Shown here piece after piece: positions 8,640-16,378 of a stretch of DNA of 62,941 nucleotides (the first letter of the stretch is position 1; each line of letters starts with the position of its first letter). Where the stretch lies: NCBI RefSeq assembly GCF_020884795.1, contig NZ_BBZF01000024.1:1-62941 (forward strand), read 5' to 3'. The notes under the pieces were generated by a model, which worked only from the letters and a program-made list of their open reading frames with translations, searched no databases and was not told the DNA's origin. Position numbers and translations under genes: made by a program. This DNA comes from Micromonospora okii. GTDB lineage: Bacteria > Actinomycetota > Actinomycetes > Mycobacteriales > Micromonosporaceae.

Positions 8640-11008
8640 TCCGCGAACGCGCCTATCCGGTGGAGCCCTGGCACGTCCGGGAGACCCGCCTCGACGTGGA
8701 CGTGCTGGCCCAGTCGGAGTCGGTCTTCGCGCTCTCCAACGGCCACGTCGGCCTGCGCGGCAACCTGGACGAGGGCGAGCCGCACGGCCTACCCGGGACG
8801 TACCTGAACTCCTTCTACGAGCTGCGCCCGTTGCCGTACGCGGAGGCCGGGTTCGGCTTCCCCGAGTCCGGGCAGACCATCGTCAACGTCACCAACGGCA
8901 AGCTGATCCGGCTGCTGGTCGACGACGAGCCGCTCGACGTCCGGTACGGCGAGCTGCTGCACCACGAGCGGATCCTCGACCTGCGGGCCGGCACCCTGCA
9001 CCGGGAGGTGCACTGGCGCTCCCCGGCCGGGCGGGAGGTCAAGCTGCGCAGCACCCGGCTGGTCTCGTTCACCCAGCGGTCGGTCGCCGCCATCAACTAC
9101 GAGGTCGAGGCGGTGGACGGGCCGCTGCGGCTGATCCTCCAGTCCGAGCTGGTGGCCAACGAGGCCCTCCCGGCGCAGAGCCGCGACCCCCGGGTGGCGG
9201 CCGTGCTGGAGTCCCCGTTGCAGGCCGAGGAGGAGCTGACCACCGAGGACGGCGGGCTGCTCATCCACCGGACCAAGGTCAGCGGGCTGCGGGTCGCCGC
9301 CGTCATGGACCACGACGTGCACGGCCCGGAGCACACCACCGTCGAGTCGGAGGGGTACGAGGACTGGGTCCGCACCACCGTCGGCTGCGTCCTCAAGCCC
9401 GGCGAGAAGCTGCGGGTGGTCAAGTACCTGGCGTACGGCTGGTCGAGCCGGCGGTCGCTGCCGGCGCTGCGCGACCAGGTCGGGGCGGCCCTCACCGCGG
9501 CCCGCCTCGACGGCTGGGACGGGCTGCGCCGCGAGCAGCGGGAGTACCTCGACGAGTTCTGGGACGCCGCCGACGTGCGGGTCGACGGCGACCCGGAGGT
9601 GCAGCAGGCCGTGCGCTTCGGCCTGTTCCACGTGCTCCAGGCCGGCGCGCGGGCCGAACGCCGGCCGATCTCGGCGAAGGGCCTCACCGGCCCCGGGTAC
9701 GACGGGCACGCGTTCTGGGACACGGAGATGTTCGTGCTGCCGGTGCTGACCTACACCCAGCCGGGCGCCGTGCGCGACGCCCTGCACTGGCGGCACTCCA
9801 CCCTGGAGCAGGCACACGAGCGGGCCCGGATGCTGAACCTCGAGGGCGCGGCCTTCCCGTGGCGCACCATCGAGGGGCCGGAGTCGTCGGCGTACTGGCC
9901 GGCGGGGACGGCGGCGTTCCACATCGCCGCCGACGTCGCCGACGCGCTGCGGCGGTACGTGCTGGTCACCGGCGACGCGGCGCTGGAACGGGAGATCGGT
10001 CTGGAACTGCTGGTCGAGACGGCCCGGCTGTGGCGCTCGCTCGGGCACCACGACCGGCGCGGCCGGTTCCACATCGACGGGGTGACCGGCCCGGACGAGT
10101 ACACGGCCGTGAAGGACGACAACGTCTACACCAACCTGATGGCGCAGCGGAACCTGCTCGCCGCCGCCGACTGCGCCATGCGGCTGCGCGACGAGGCCAT
10201 CGACCTCGGGGTGACCGAGGAGGAGGCGGCGGCCTGGCGGGACGCGGCCAACGCCATGTCCGTGCCGTACGACGGTGAACTCGACGTGCACCAGCCGGTG
10301 GAGGGGTTCACCCGGCTCCAGGAGTGGGACTTCGAGCACACCCCCGCCGAGAAGTACCCGCTGCTGCTGCACTACCCGTACTTCGACCTGTACCGCAAGC
10401 AGGTGATCAAGCAGGCCGACCTGGTGCTCGCCATGCACTGGCGGGGCGACGCCTTCACCGACGAGCAGAAGCTGCGCAACTTCCTGTACTGCGAGCGGCG
10501 GACCGTGCGGGACTCGTCCCTGTCGGCGTGCACCCAGGCGGTGCTCGCGGCCGAGGTCGGCTACCTGGAGCTGGCCCACCGCTACCTGCGCGAGGCCGCG
10601 CTGATGGACCTGCACGACCTGAACGAGAACACCCGCGACGGGGTGCACATGGCGTCGCTGGCGGGGGCGTGGATCGCCCTGGTCGCCGGCTTCGGTGGGC
10701 TGCGCGACCACGACGGGCTGCTGACGTTCGCGCCCCGGCTGCCGAGCCGGATGGGCCGGCTGGAGTTCTCGTTGCAGTGGCGGGGGCTGCGGCTGCGGGT
10801 CGACGTCCGGCCGCACGAGACGACGTACGCGCTGCGGCACGGCGGCCCGGACGACGCGATCGAGCTGACCCACCACGGCGAGAAGGTCCGGGTGACCCAC
10901 GCGGAGCCGGTCACCGTGCCGGTGCCGCCGTTCACCCCGCCCGCCGCCGAACCGGAGCAGCCGCCCGGCCGGGCGCCCCTGATGCACCTGCCGGAGAACC
11001 TGAGCTAG
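8636..11008 (+). CDS. Glycoside hydrolase family 65 disaccharide phosphorylase (maltose/trehalose type)
   Basis: This 790-residue cytoplasmic enzyme has the GH65 layout: an N-terminal beta-sandwich (~1-270), a linker, an (alpha/alpha)6 barrel (~320-690) and a short C-terminal sheet. The general acid is E488 in GVTGPDEYTAVKDDN. The RRTVRDSSLSACTQ region near residue 620 corresponds to the phosphate-binding loop. It should phosphorolyse an alpha-linked glucose disaccharide to beta-glucose-1-phosphate plus glucose; whether maltose, trehalose or kojibiose cannot be read. It is translationally coupled to the upstream phosphoglucomutase-like gene. No hydrolase-specific features were noticed. Confidence 0.88.
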   Translation: MIRERAYPVEPWHVRETRLDVDVLAQSESVFALSNGHVGLRGNLDEGEPHGLPGTYLNSFYELRPLPYAEAGFGFPESGQTIVNVTNGKLIRLLVDDEPLDVRYGELLHHERILDLRAGTLHREVHWRSPAGREVKLRSTRLVSFTQRSVAAINYEVEAVDGPLRLILQSELVANEALPAQSRDPRVAAVLESPLQAEEELTTEDGGLLIHRTKVSGLRVAAVMDHDVHGPEHTTVESEGYEDWVRTTVGCVLKPGEKLRVVKYLAYGWSSRRSLPALRDQVGAALTAARLDGWDGLRREQREYLDEFWDAADVRVDGDPEVQQAVRFGLFHVLQAGARAERRPISAKGLTGPGYDGHAFWDTEMFVLPVLTYTQPGAVRDALHWRHSTLEQAHERARMLNLEGAAFPWRTIEGPESSAYWPAGTAAFHIAADVADALRRYVLVTGDAALEREIGLELLVETARLWRSLGHHDRRGRFHIDGVTGPDEYTAVKDDNVYTNLMAQRNLLAAADCAMRLRDEAIDLGVTEEEAAAWRDAANAMSVPYDGELDVHQPVEGFTRLQEWDFEHTPAEKYPLLLHYPYFDLYRKQVIKQADLVLAMHWRGDAFTDEQKLRNFLYCERRTVRDSSLSACTQAVLAAEVGYLELAHRYLREAALMDLHDLNENTRDGVHMASLAGAWIALVAGFGGLRDHDGLLTFAPRLPSRMGRLEFSLQWRGLRLRVDVRPHETTYALRHGGPDDAIELTHHGEKVRVTHAEPVTVPVPPFTPPAAEPEQPPGRAPLMHLPENLS

Positions 11009-11024
11009 AAGCGGGGGGAGGCGC

Positions 11025-11732
11025 ATGACGAGCCAGGTCGAAGCCGGAACCGGACCGCGCCCACAGCGATCGCCGCGGGGCGGAAGGCTACTGCTGATCG
11101 TGTCGATCGTTGCCGCGCTCGTCGTCGGCGGCGCATGGTGGTTCCGGGCTGCGCGGCCGGAGCCAGTCGCCGACGGGCGCGGCCACCCCTCGGGTTCGGC
11201 CACCAGCGCCCCGGCCGGGGAGGAGCGCCCCGACGCGGGTGGTCCACGGTCCGCCGGGCCGCTGCCGCCCATTCCCGGCGCGAAGGTCGAGGCCATCGCG
11301 GCAGGTTGGGCGCAGCGGTGGGGGAAACCGGCGAAGGCCTCCGCAAAGGGGTACGACACCACGGCGACGCTGCCGGGCACCGCCTACCGCACCCGTTTCG
11401 GGGTCACCAGGAGCCGGGACGGGGACCGCAGCGAGGTCGCCACCCTGTTCTGCATCACCAGCGACCCGCGCCTAGCCAAGGGCCGCCGGCTGATCCGGGC
11501 GGTGGTGGACTCCTGCCTCGCCCCCGCCCTACGCGGCGAGGAGAAGGCGGCGGTGTCGACGTGGCTCACCGCACAGGACTACTCCCACGACCTCTTCGCG
11601 ACGCGGGTGCTTCCCCGATTCGTCGTCGACCTGGTGTCGTCGAAGGGCATCTTCCAGGTAAACCTCGTCTCCAAGGGCAGAACGGTCGGCCCGGGCGCCG
11701 TCCCGACAACGGACACGGAACCTGCCGGGTAG
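11025..11732 (+). CDS. Membrane-anchored protein of unknown function
   Basis: This 235-residue protein has a short basic cytoplasmic N-terminus (1-24), one transmembrane helix (~25-42, LLLIVSIVAALVVGG), a Pro/Ser/Gly-rich linker (45-85) and an extracytoplasmic domain of ~145 residues. The outer domain contains two cysteines (FCIT, DSCLAP) that could pair. I do not recognise the family. ATG 11025 follows a GGGGGGAGG site, 16 bases after the phosphorylase stop, so it may be cotranscribed with it. The stop is 29 bp from the convergent gene end at 11762. Confidence 0.75.
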   Translation: MTSQVEAGTGPRPQRSPRGGRLLLIVSIVAALVVGGAWWFRAARPEPVADGRGHPSGSATSAPAGEERPDAGGPRSAGPLPPIPGAKVEAIAAGWAQRWGKPAKASAKGYDTTATLPGTAYRTRFGVTRSRDGDRSEVATLFCITSDPRLAKGRRLIRAVVDSCLAPALRGEEKAAVSTWLTAQDYSHDLFATRVLPRFVVDLVSSKGIFQVNLVSKGRTVGPGAVPTTDTEPAG

Positions 11733-11761
11733 TCCCACGCCGGGGCGGCAGGCCCGGGCCC

Positions 11762-11944
11762 TCAGAGCTGTCGCCCCTGGGAGGGGCGCCCGGCGGAGTC
11801 GCGCGGGGCCATGACGCGCGGGTCGTCGGCCGTACGGGCCTGCGCCGCCTCGTCCCCCCAGTCCCGGCCGCGCTCGGCGTCCCGCTCCCGCTGTTCGTCC
11901 CGCTCGGCGTCCTGCTGCTGGGGCCTGTCCTGCTCTCGGGCCAT
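11762..11944 (-). CDS. Small highly charged protein of unknown function
   Basis: This 60-residue protein is composed mostly of Glu, Asp, Arg and Gln (for example QQQDAERDEQRERDAERG) and is probably disordered or helical. It is not recognised. ATG at 11944 on the minus strand has GAGGA about six bases upstream, and third-position GC is high, which support a real gene. It lies downstream of the thioredoxin gene on the same strand with a 110-bp gap. It could be spurious, because a charged low-complexity frame can arise in such DNA. Confidence 0.5.
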   Translation of the reverse strand: MAREQDRPQQQDAERDEQRERDAERGRDWGDEAAQARTADDPRVMAPRDSAGRPSQGRQL

Positions 11945-12054
11945 GACGGTCCTCGCGATCGGTCGGGGCGCGTCCGCGCCGGTGCTGCGGTCACCCCGGG
12001 CCTTCCCGGTCGCCCCACCCGCAAACGACGACGGCACGGTGGGGGTGCCGCCCG

Positions 12055-12402
12055 TCACGGCTCCAGGTGTCGGGCGAAGATGCCCCGCAGGTGGTTCTTC
12101 GGCCGGGCGCCGACGGTCGAGCCGACCAACTCGCCGCCCCGGAACACCAGCAGGGTCGGCATCGACATCACCTGGTACGCCCGGGTGATGGCCGGGTTCT
12201 CGTCGGTGTTCAGCGTGACGATCCGTAGCTGGTCGCCGAACTCGTCGGCCAACTCGACGAGGCTCCGCGAGACCGCCACGCAGGGCGGGCACCACTCGGC
12301 CCAGAAGTCGACCACCACCGGCCGGTCGGCGGCGAGCACCGTCTCGGCGAAGGTGGTGTCGGTGACGGCGGTCAGCGGGGCAGTCCCCGTCTTCTGAGGC
12401 AT
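12055..12402 (-). CDS. Thioredoxin
   Basis: This 115-residue cytoplasmic dithiol oxidoreductase has the active site WAEWCPPC (C38, C41), the cis-proline loop MSMPTLL and the terminal FRGGELV strand. Pro-Pro between the cysteines, in place of the usual Gly-Pro, is a modest departure. The start at 12402 lies inside the end of the MerR-family gene (31-bp overlap), so the pair is almost certainly one operon in which the regulator controls the thioredoxin. Confidence 0.92.
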   Translation of the reverse strand: MPQKTGTAPLTAVTDTTFAETVLAADRPVVVDFWAEWCPPCVAVSRSLVELADEFGDQLRIVTLNTDENPAITRAYQVMSMPTLLVFRGGELVGSTVGARPKNHLRGIFARHLEP

Positions 12403-12764
12403 CTTTCCTCCCGGTGTGCGATGGCCTGGGTGAGTTGGTCGTGCAACTGCCGCCGTACCCCGCCCAGCCGGTCGAGGTAGGCGTCCACCTCGGCGAGCTT
12501 GCGGCGCAGCACGGCCACGGAGTCCGGGCAGACGTCGCCGGAGGAGTGGCCGGCCCGCAGGCAGGCAACGAACGGCCTGATGTCGTCCAGGCCGAACCCC
12601 ACCGCCAGCAGGGCGCGGATCTCGTGTACGACCCGCAGCTCCGCCTCGTCGTAGACGCGGTACCCGTTGGCCGAGCGCTGTGGTCGTACCAGCCCCTGCG
12701 TCTCGTAGTAGCGCAGCGTCCGGGGGCTGGTGCCGGCGCGTTCCGCCAGTTCGCCGATCAGCAT
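12372..12764 (-). CDS. MerR-family transcriptional regulator
   Basis: This 130-residue protein has the MerR N-terminal winged helix (LIGELAERAGTSPRTLRYYE, residues 2-21, then GYRVYDEAELRVV), a long dimerisation helix and a short effector region. The effector region has cysteines in GDVCPDS and EERCLRR, so thiol or metal sensing is possible. It is the first gene of the operon with thioredoxin. A 20-bp pseudo-palindrome with a TTGACA half lies 36 bp upstream. The genetic set-up resembles redox-sensing regulators; the inducer is not known. Confidence 0.88.
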   Translation of the reverse strand: MLIGELAERAGTSPRTLRYYETQGLVRPQRSANGYRVYDEAELRVVHEIRALLAVGFGLDDIRPFVACLRAGHSSGDVCPDSVAVLRRKLAEVDAYLDRLGGVRRQLHDQLTQAIAHREERCLRRRGLPR

Positions 12765-12799
12765 TCGCCCTCCTCCACCCCTCTGGCCGTCACGCTAGA

Positions 12800-12819
12800 C
12801 CTTGCCGTCGATGTCAAGG
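12800..12819 (-). promoter_or_regulatory. Probable MerR-family operator/promoter
   Basis: On the minus strand the site reads CCTTGACATCGACGGCAAGG, an imperfect palindrome around TCGA with CCTTG/CAAGG arms. It contains TTGACA as a -35 element pointing toward the MerR gene. MerR-family operators characteristically sit between -35 and -10 as about 20-bp palindromes of this CCTTGAC type. Autoregulation is an inference from position and symmetry. Confidence 0.6.
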
Positions 12820-12904
12820 CAAGGGCGAATCCCGGGCACCGGGGCGGGTATCCGCGCGGTTGCGGCCGTCGGGGCACCGGCGGGACGACGGGGAGGGGTA
12901 CGAC

Positions 12905-13588
12905 ATGGGGGCGCGCGGGCAGGTGGGGACGGCCACCGGGGGTGTCGAGGTCACGATCCCGGTGGGGGACGCCGGGCTGCCGGCCGACGTGGTGGTCCCG
13001 GACGGGGCGGCCGGGGTGGTGCTCTTCGCGCACGGCAGTGGCAGCTCCCGGCACAGCCCCCGCAACACCGCCGTCGCGCGGGTGCTCCAGCGGCGGGCGC
13101 TCGGCACGGTGCTGGTCGACCTGCTCACCCCGGCCGAGGACCGGGTCGACGCCCGCACGGCCGAACTCCGGTTCGACATCGGCCTGCTCGCCGACCGGCT
13201 GGCCGCGATCGTGGACTGGATGGGCGGCGAGCCGGCCCTGGGCCGGCTGCCGGTGGGCCTGTTCGGCGCGAGCACCGGGGCCGCCGCCGCGCTGGTCGCC
13301 GCCGCGGCCCGCCCCGAGCGGGTACGCGCCGTGGTGTCGCGCGGCGGGCGGCCCGACCTGGCCGGCGCCGCCCTGCCCCGGGTCGAGGCCCCGACGCTGC
13401 TGCTGGTGGGCGGGCTCGACGAGCAGGTGATCACGCTGAACGAGCAGGCTCTGGCCGAGCTGGGCGAGGTCGGCGAGCTGCGGGTGGTGCCGGGGGCGAC
13501 GCACCTGTTCGAGGAGCCGGGCACCCTGGAGCAGGTCGCGGACGCGGCGGCCGGCTGGTTCGCCGACCACCTGCGTCCGTCGTCCTGA
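12905..13588 (+). CDS. Alpha/beta hydrolase (dienelactone hydrolase family)
   Basis: This 227-residue protein has a complete alpha/beta-hydrolase triad: S123 in GASTG, D172 in GGLDEQ and H200 in GATHLFEE, with the oxyanion loop HGSGSSRHS near residues 44-52. Related proteins appear alone or fused to phosphoribosyltransferases in actinobacteria; the substrate is unknown. ATG 12905 follows GGGGAGGGG with good spacing. It is transcribed away from the MerR operon and converges on the AI-2E-type permease gene. Confidence 0.85.
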   Translation: MGARGQVGTATGGVEVTIPVGDAGLPADVVVPDGAAGVVLFAHGSGSSRHSPRNTAVARVLQRRALGTVLVDLLTPAEDRVDARTAELRFDIGLLADRLAAIVDWMGGEPALGRLPVGLFGASTGAAAALVAAAARPERVRAVVSRGGRPDLAGAALPRVEAPTLLLVGGLDEQVITLNEQALAELGEVGELRVVPGATHLFEEPGTLEQVADAAAGWFADHLRPSS

Positions 13589-13617
13589 ACCGGGTCCTCC
13601 GGCCCCGGGCCGCGAGG

Positions 13618-14751
13618 TCAGGCGGCCTGCCGGTGCCGCTGCACGGTGTCGATCACGCGGTACGCGACGGCGGTGATCGGCACCGACACGAACGCCCCGG
13701 CGATCCCGCCGATGAGCGTGCCGGCGGTCACCGCCACCAGGATCACCGCCGGGTGGAGCTGGACCTGGCGCTTCATCACCAGGGGCTCCAGCAGGTTCCC
13801 CTCGATCTGCTGGACGGCGATCACCGCGGCCAGGGTGAGCAGCGCGATGGTGGGCCCCTTCGCGGCGAGGGCCACCAGCACGGCCACCGCGCCGGCCACC
13901 GTGGCGCCGATGATCGGGACGAACCCGCCGAGGAAGGTGATCAGGGCCAGCGGCAGGGCGAGCGGCACCCGCAGCACCACGAGGGCCAGGCCGATCCCGA
14001 TGGCGTCGATCGCCGCGATGATCATGGTGCCCCGGCTGTACGAGCCGAGCGTCCGCCAGCCCACCCGGCCGGCCTCGGCGGTCACCTCCCGGTTCGGCCC
14101 GGTCATCCGGCGCAGCACCCAGTGCCACATCGACCGGCCGTCCTTGAGCAGGAAGAACAGCAGCACCAGGGCGAGCAGGACCGAGCCGGCGACCTCGGCG
14201 GCCGTGCGGGCCCCGCCGACCGGGTCGGGGGCGTTGCCGCCCACCCCGTCGCGGGCCTGCCGGACCAGGTTGTCGAGCTGGACGTCGGTGACCGGGAGCG
14301 TGGAGGTGACGAAGTCCCGGGTGCGCTGGAGGCCCTGGTCGAGTTCCTGACTCAGCTCGCCGAACTGGCTCGCGGTCAGGTTCCACACCAGCACCCCGAC
14401 CCCGGCCAGGACGCCGAGCAGGAGCAGCACGGTGAGCAGGGCGGCCAGCGCCGCCGGCAGCCGGAGCCGGCGCAGCAGGAGCAGCACCGGGTCGAGCAGC
14501 GCGGTGAGGAAGAGGGTCGCGGCCAGCGCGATGGCCAGCGGCGCGAGCAGCACGGCGATCTTCCCGAGCAGGTAGAGCCCGGTGACGACCACCACGAGGC
14601 AGGCGCTCCAGAGCACCGCCGAGCGGACCAGCCACGGCAGCCCCGCCCACGCCTGCCGGGGCCCCGCGTGGAGCGCGGGAGCGGGCGTCGCCGGATCGCC
14701 GTCCCTGCCCGCCGTGTTCCCGGGCGTCCGCCCGCCACCGTCCTCTGCCAC
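13618..14751 (-). CDS. AI-2E family (UPF0118/PerM-like) membrane protein
   Basis: This 377-residue polytopic membrane protein has paired N-terminal helices (LVVVVTGLYLLGKIAVLLAP), a soluble helical hairpin around residues 120-185, and a C-terminal block of helices with the family signature LITFLGGFVPIIGATVAG and the EGNLLEPLVM motif. The frame stays open to 15000, but that would overlap the divergent antitoxin-like gene. GTG 14751 has GGGAGGG five bases upstream and gives the usual length. Family members include transporters of diverse or unknown substrates, so a role in autoinducer-2 export is not implied. Confidence 0.85.
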   Translation of the reverse strand: MAEDGGGRTPGNTAGRDGDPATPAPALHAGPRQAWAGLPWLVRSAVLWSACLVVVVTGLYLLGKIAVLLAPLAIALAATLFLTALLDPVLLLLRRLRLPAALAALLTVLLLLGVLAGVGVLVWNLTASQFGELSQELDQGLQRTRDFVTSTLPVTDVQLDNLVRQARDGVGGNAPDPVGGARTAAEVAGSVLLALVLLFFLLKDGRSMWHWVLRRMTGPNREVTAEAGRVGWRTLGSYSRGTMIIAAIDAIGIGLALVVLRVPLALPLALITFLGGFVPIIGATVAGAVAVLVALAAKGPTIALLTLAAVIAVQQIEGNLLEPLVMKRQVQLHPAVILVAVTAGTLIGGIAGAFVSVPITAVAYRVIDTVQRHRQAA

Positions 14752-14898
14752 GCCGGCCCTCCCGCGTCCCTGGGCGACGTCGATACCCGCTTTCGTCCCG
14801 GGCGACACCCGCCCGGGTGCGATGTCCGGATTCGCGGCGGTCGCCGGCCTCTCGCCGAGAGCGGAGACGTTCCAAGATCGCCAAAGGTGCCGCCCGGC

Positions 14899-14924
14899 GG
14901 TTTGTGCCGTGCCGGGCAGGGAAG
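14899..14924 (+). promoter_or_regulatory. Candidate stress-sigma (SigB/SigF-type) promoter
   Basis: GGTTT (14899-14903), 15 bases, then GGGAAG (14919-14924), ending 31 bases before the antitoxin-like start. The same element order and spacing precede two other stress-type genes in this window (48235-48260 and 52276-52301). The assignment to a SigB/SigF-type factor rests on the known GTTT...GGGTA/GGGAA consensus. Confidence 0.5.
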
Positions 14925-14955
14925 GCTCCTGGTGGACCCAGTGGAGGAGGAACCC

Positions 14956-15141
14956 GTGAGCGACTTCATGGACAAGGCCAAGGACTTCGCCGACAAGCAC
15001 GACAAGCAGGTCGACCAGGGCCTCGACAAGGGCGGCGACATGGTCGACAAGCGCACCGGCGGCAAGTACGACGAGCAGATCGACAAGGGCGTCGACATGG
15101 CCCAGCAGCGCACCGGCGGGGGCGACACCTCGCCGGCCTGA
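14956..15141 (+). CDS. MT0933/Rv0909-type antitoxin-like small protein
   Basis: This 61-residue acidic/basic helical protein has the family's repeating D-K-A-K-D and D-K-x-T-G-G-K-Y pattern (KDFADKHDKQVDQGLDKGGD, then KRTGGKYDEQIDKGVDMA), as in the mycobacterial MT0933/Rv0909 antitoxin. GTG 14956 has GGAGGAGG at 14943-14950. The expected partner toxin (a START/SRPBCC-like protein as in Rv0910) is not adjacent: the neighbours are an AI-2E-type permease and a ferredoxin. It may therefore be an orphan or serve a stress role unrelated to toxin neutralisation. Confidence 0.8.
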   Translation: MSDFMDKAKDFADKHDKQVDQGLDKGGDMVDKRTGGKYDEQIDKGVDMAQQRTGGGDTSPA

Positions 15142-15321
15142 CCCTTCGTACCGTCGTCCCGGGTCGTCGCGTGCGCGGCGGCCCGGGATCGTCGTGCCCG
15201 TCCCACGATGCGCGTGCGCGCCGGAAATCCATCCAGCTCACTGGCCTGGCATCGAGTTTCCTCGCTACGATCCGTGTTCCTGGCATGACCCCAGGTGGAG
15301 CGCGGCGGTTGGGAGGATCAG

Positions 15322-15564
15322 GTGAGCGCGGAGAACGAGACGACCGGCCTCGGGTGGCGGCTGCGGGTGGACCCGACCCGGTGCATCGGGTCGGGCATCT
15401 GCGCCGGGGCCGCACCCGCGCACTTCGTGCTGGTGGACGGGCTGTCCCAGCCACTGGTCGAGGAGGTGGCACCGGCCCGGGCCGTGCTGGATGCCGCCGA
15501 GTCCTGTCCGGTGGAGGCGGTCGTCGTCACCGAGGCGGGCAGCCGCCGCCACATCGCCCCCTAG
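15322..15564 (+). CDS. 3Fe-4S ferredoxin
   Basis: This 80-residue ferredoxin has the single-cluster pattern C21-x5-C27 ... C62-P, with the first motif RCIGSGIC. The middle cysteine of a 4Fe-4S motif is absent, which fits a 3Fe-4S cluster as in ferredoxins that feed cytochrome P450s. GTG 15322 follows GGGAGGATC. No P450 or ferredoxin reductase is nearby, so its redox partner is encoded elsewhere. The gene is followed directly by the dispersed repeat copy 2. Confidence 0.9.
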   Translation: MSAENETTGLGWRLRVDPTRCIGSGICAGAAPAHFVLVDGLSQPLVEEVAPARAVLDAAESCPVEAVVVTEAGSRRHIAP

Positions 15565-15567
15565 GTG

Positions 15568-15619
15568 TAAGGAGGGGCCCCTTCCTAACGTCTGCGGTAG
15601 AGAAGGGCGCCCCTCTCAC
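15568..15619 (+). repeat. Dispersed ~50 bp intergenic repeat, copy 2
   Basis: This matches 7814-7864 in inverted orientation, with the same central TCTGCGGTAGAGAAGG-like core and the same CCCCTCTCAC end. It starts three bases after the ferredoxin stop. The GGGGCCCC and GGGCGCCC palindromes in its arms could make it a transcript terminator or stabiliser. Confidence 0.7.
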
Positions 15620-15704
15620 AACGGAGCGCGCGGAGCGCGCGGCGTGCCGGGTGCCAGATGCGGGGTGGGTGTGCGGGGTGCGGGAGTGACGTGAGTGTGC
15701 GGGG

Positions 15705-15842
15705 TCAGGAGTTGTAGCCCCGGCCCGCGATCCGGTTGGCCAGCTCGGCGGCGTCCGTCCAGTACTCCTGGACGACCGGGTTCGCCGGGTCGGCGAGCTT
15801 CCCGGATGTCGCCGTCACCCGGAAGCCGGGCGGTGGTGCGGC
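15705..15842 (-). pseudogene. Coding-like remnant immediately after the DUF1232 stop
   Basis: In the same frame as the DUF1232 gene, right after its TGA, 45 sense codons run to a TGA at 15705-15707. The last ~37 codons have strongly coding-like third positions and composition (ending AAELANRIAGRGYNS). A GTG at 15818 could start a 37-residue peptide, but there is no clear ribosome site. The likeliest reading is the 3' tail of a decayed gene. I do not recognise its family. Confidence 0.4.
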
Positions 15843-16184
15843 TCAGGACACTGGGCGCTGGGCGTGGTCGTCGTGGGGCTCCGGCCCGCCGGGCAGCCGC
15901 TCGGCGGCGCGGTGCTGCTGCACGAGCCGGCCCAGGTAGAGCAGCGCGGCGGCCAGCACGCCGATGTCGTCCAGGTAGATCGGGTCGGGGAGCACGTCGA
16001 CCGGGAAGACGGTGTAGACCAGCGCGCCCCAGAAGGCGACCTTGCCGCCGACGCCCAGCGTGCCGAGCATCCGGCGGGTGCGGACCACCCGCACGGCGAG
16101 CAGGACGGCGCCGACCAGCATCGCCAGGGCGAGGAGCCCGGCGAGGACGGCGAGCACCGCGAAGACCCACTGCTCCTGCGACAT
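15843..16184 (-). CDS. DUF1232 (YkvA-like) small membrane protein
   Basis: This 113-residue protein begins with a transmembrane helix (7-30). A second hydrophobic block carries the DUF1232 signature, FPVDVLPDPIYLDDIGVLAA at ~60-79, with the conserved PxDxxPD-like core. A charged, His/Pro-rich tail follows. The function of the family is unknown. Upstream (higher coordinate) lies a 15-bp perfect hairpin that insulates it from the next minus-strand gene. Confidence 0.82.
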   Translation of the reverse strand: MSQEQWVFAVLAVLAGLLALAMLVGAVLLAVRVVRTRRMLGTLGVGGKVAFWGALVYTVFPVDVLPDPIYLDDIGVLAAALLYLGRLVQQHRAAERLPGGPEPHDDHAQRPVS

Positions 16185-16199
16185 GCCGCCACGCTAGCC

Positions 16200-16233
16200 G
16201 ACCTCGCCGGGGCGCGCCCGCCCCGGCGAGGTC
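16200..16233 (-). terminator. 15-bp perfect hairpin
   Basis: Arms at 16200-16214 and 16219-16233 are perfect complements (GACCTCGCCGGGGCG and its reverse) around a 4-base loop. It lies 145 bases downstream of the 16379-17185 gene and just upstream of the DUF1232 start. It lacks a T-run, as usual in high-GC actinobacteria. Confidence 0.6.
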
Positions 16234-16378
16234 GGCGCGCCGGTGGCGGGCGCCGGCGGACGGGCCGTGGCGGGCGCCGGGCCGGGCGGGTGCCGGTGGA
16301 CGGGTCGCGCCGGGGCTGGCTGGGGCCCTCGCGGGACCGGGCGGACGTGACCGGGCAGGGTGACCGCTCGGGGTGGGG

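Noticed and set aside
14752..15000. N-terminal extension of the AI-2E-type permease to 15000
   Set aside because: It would overlap the divergent antitoxin-like gene and its promoter; GTG 14751 has a strong ribosome site and gives the family length.
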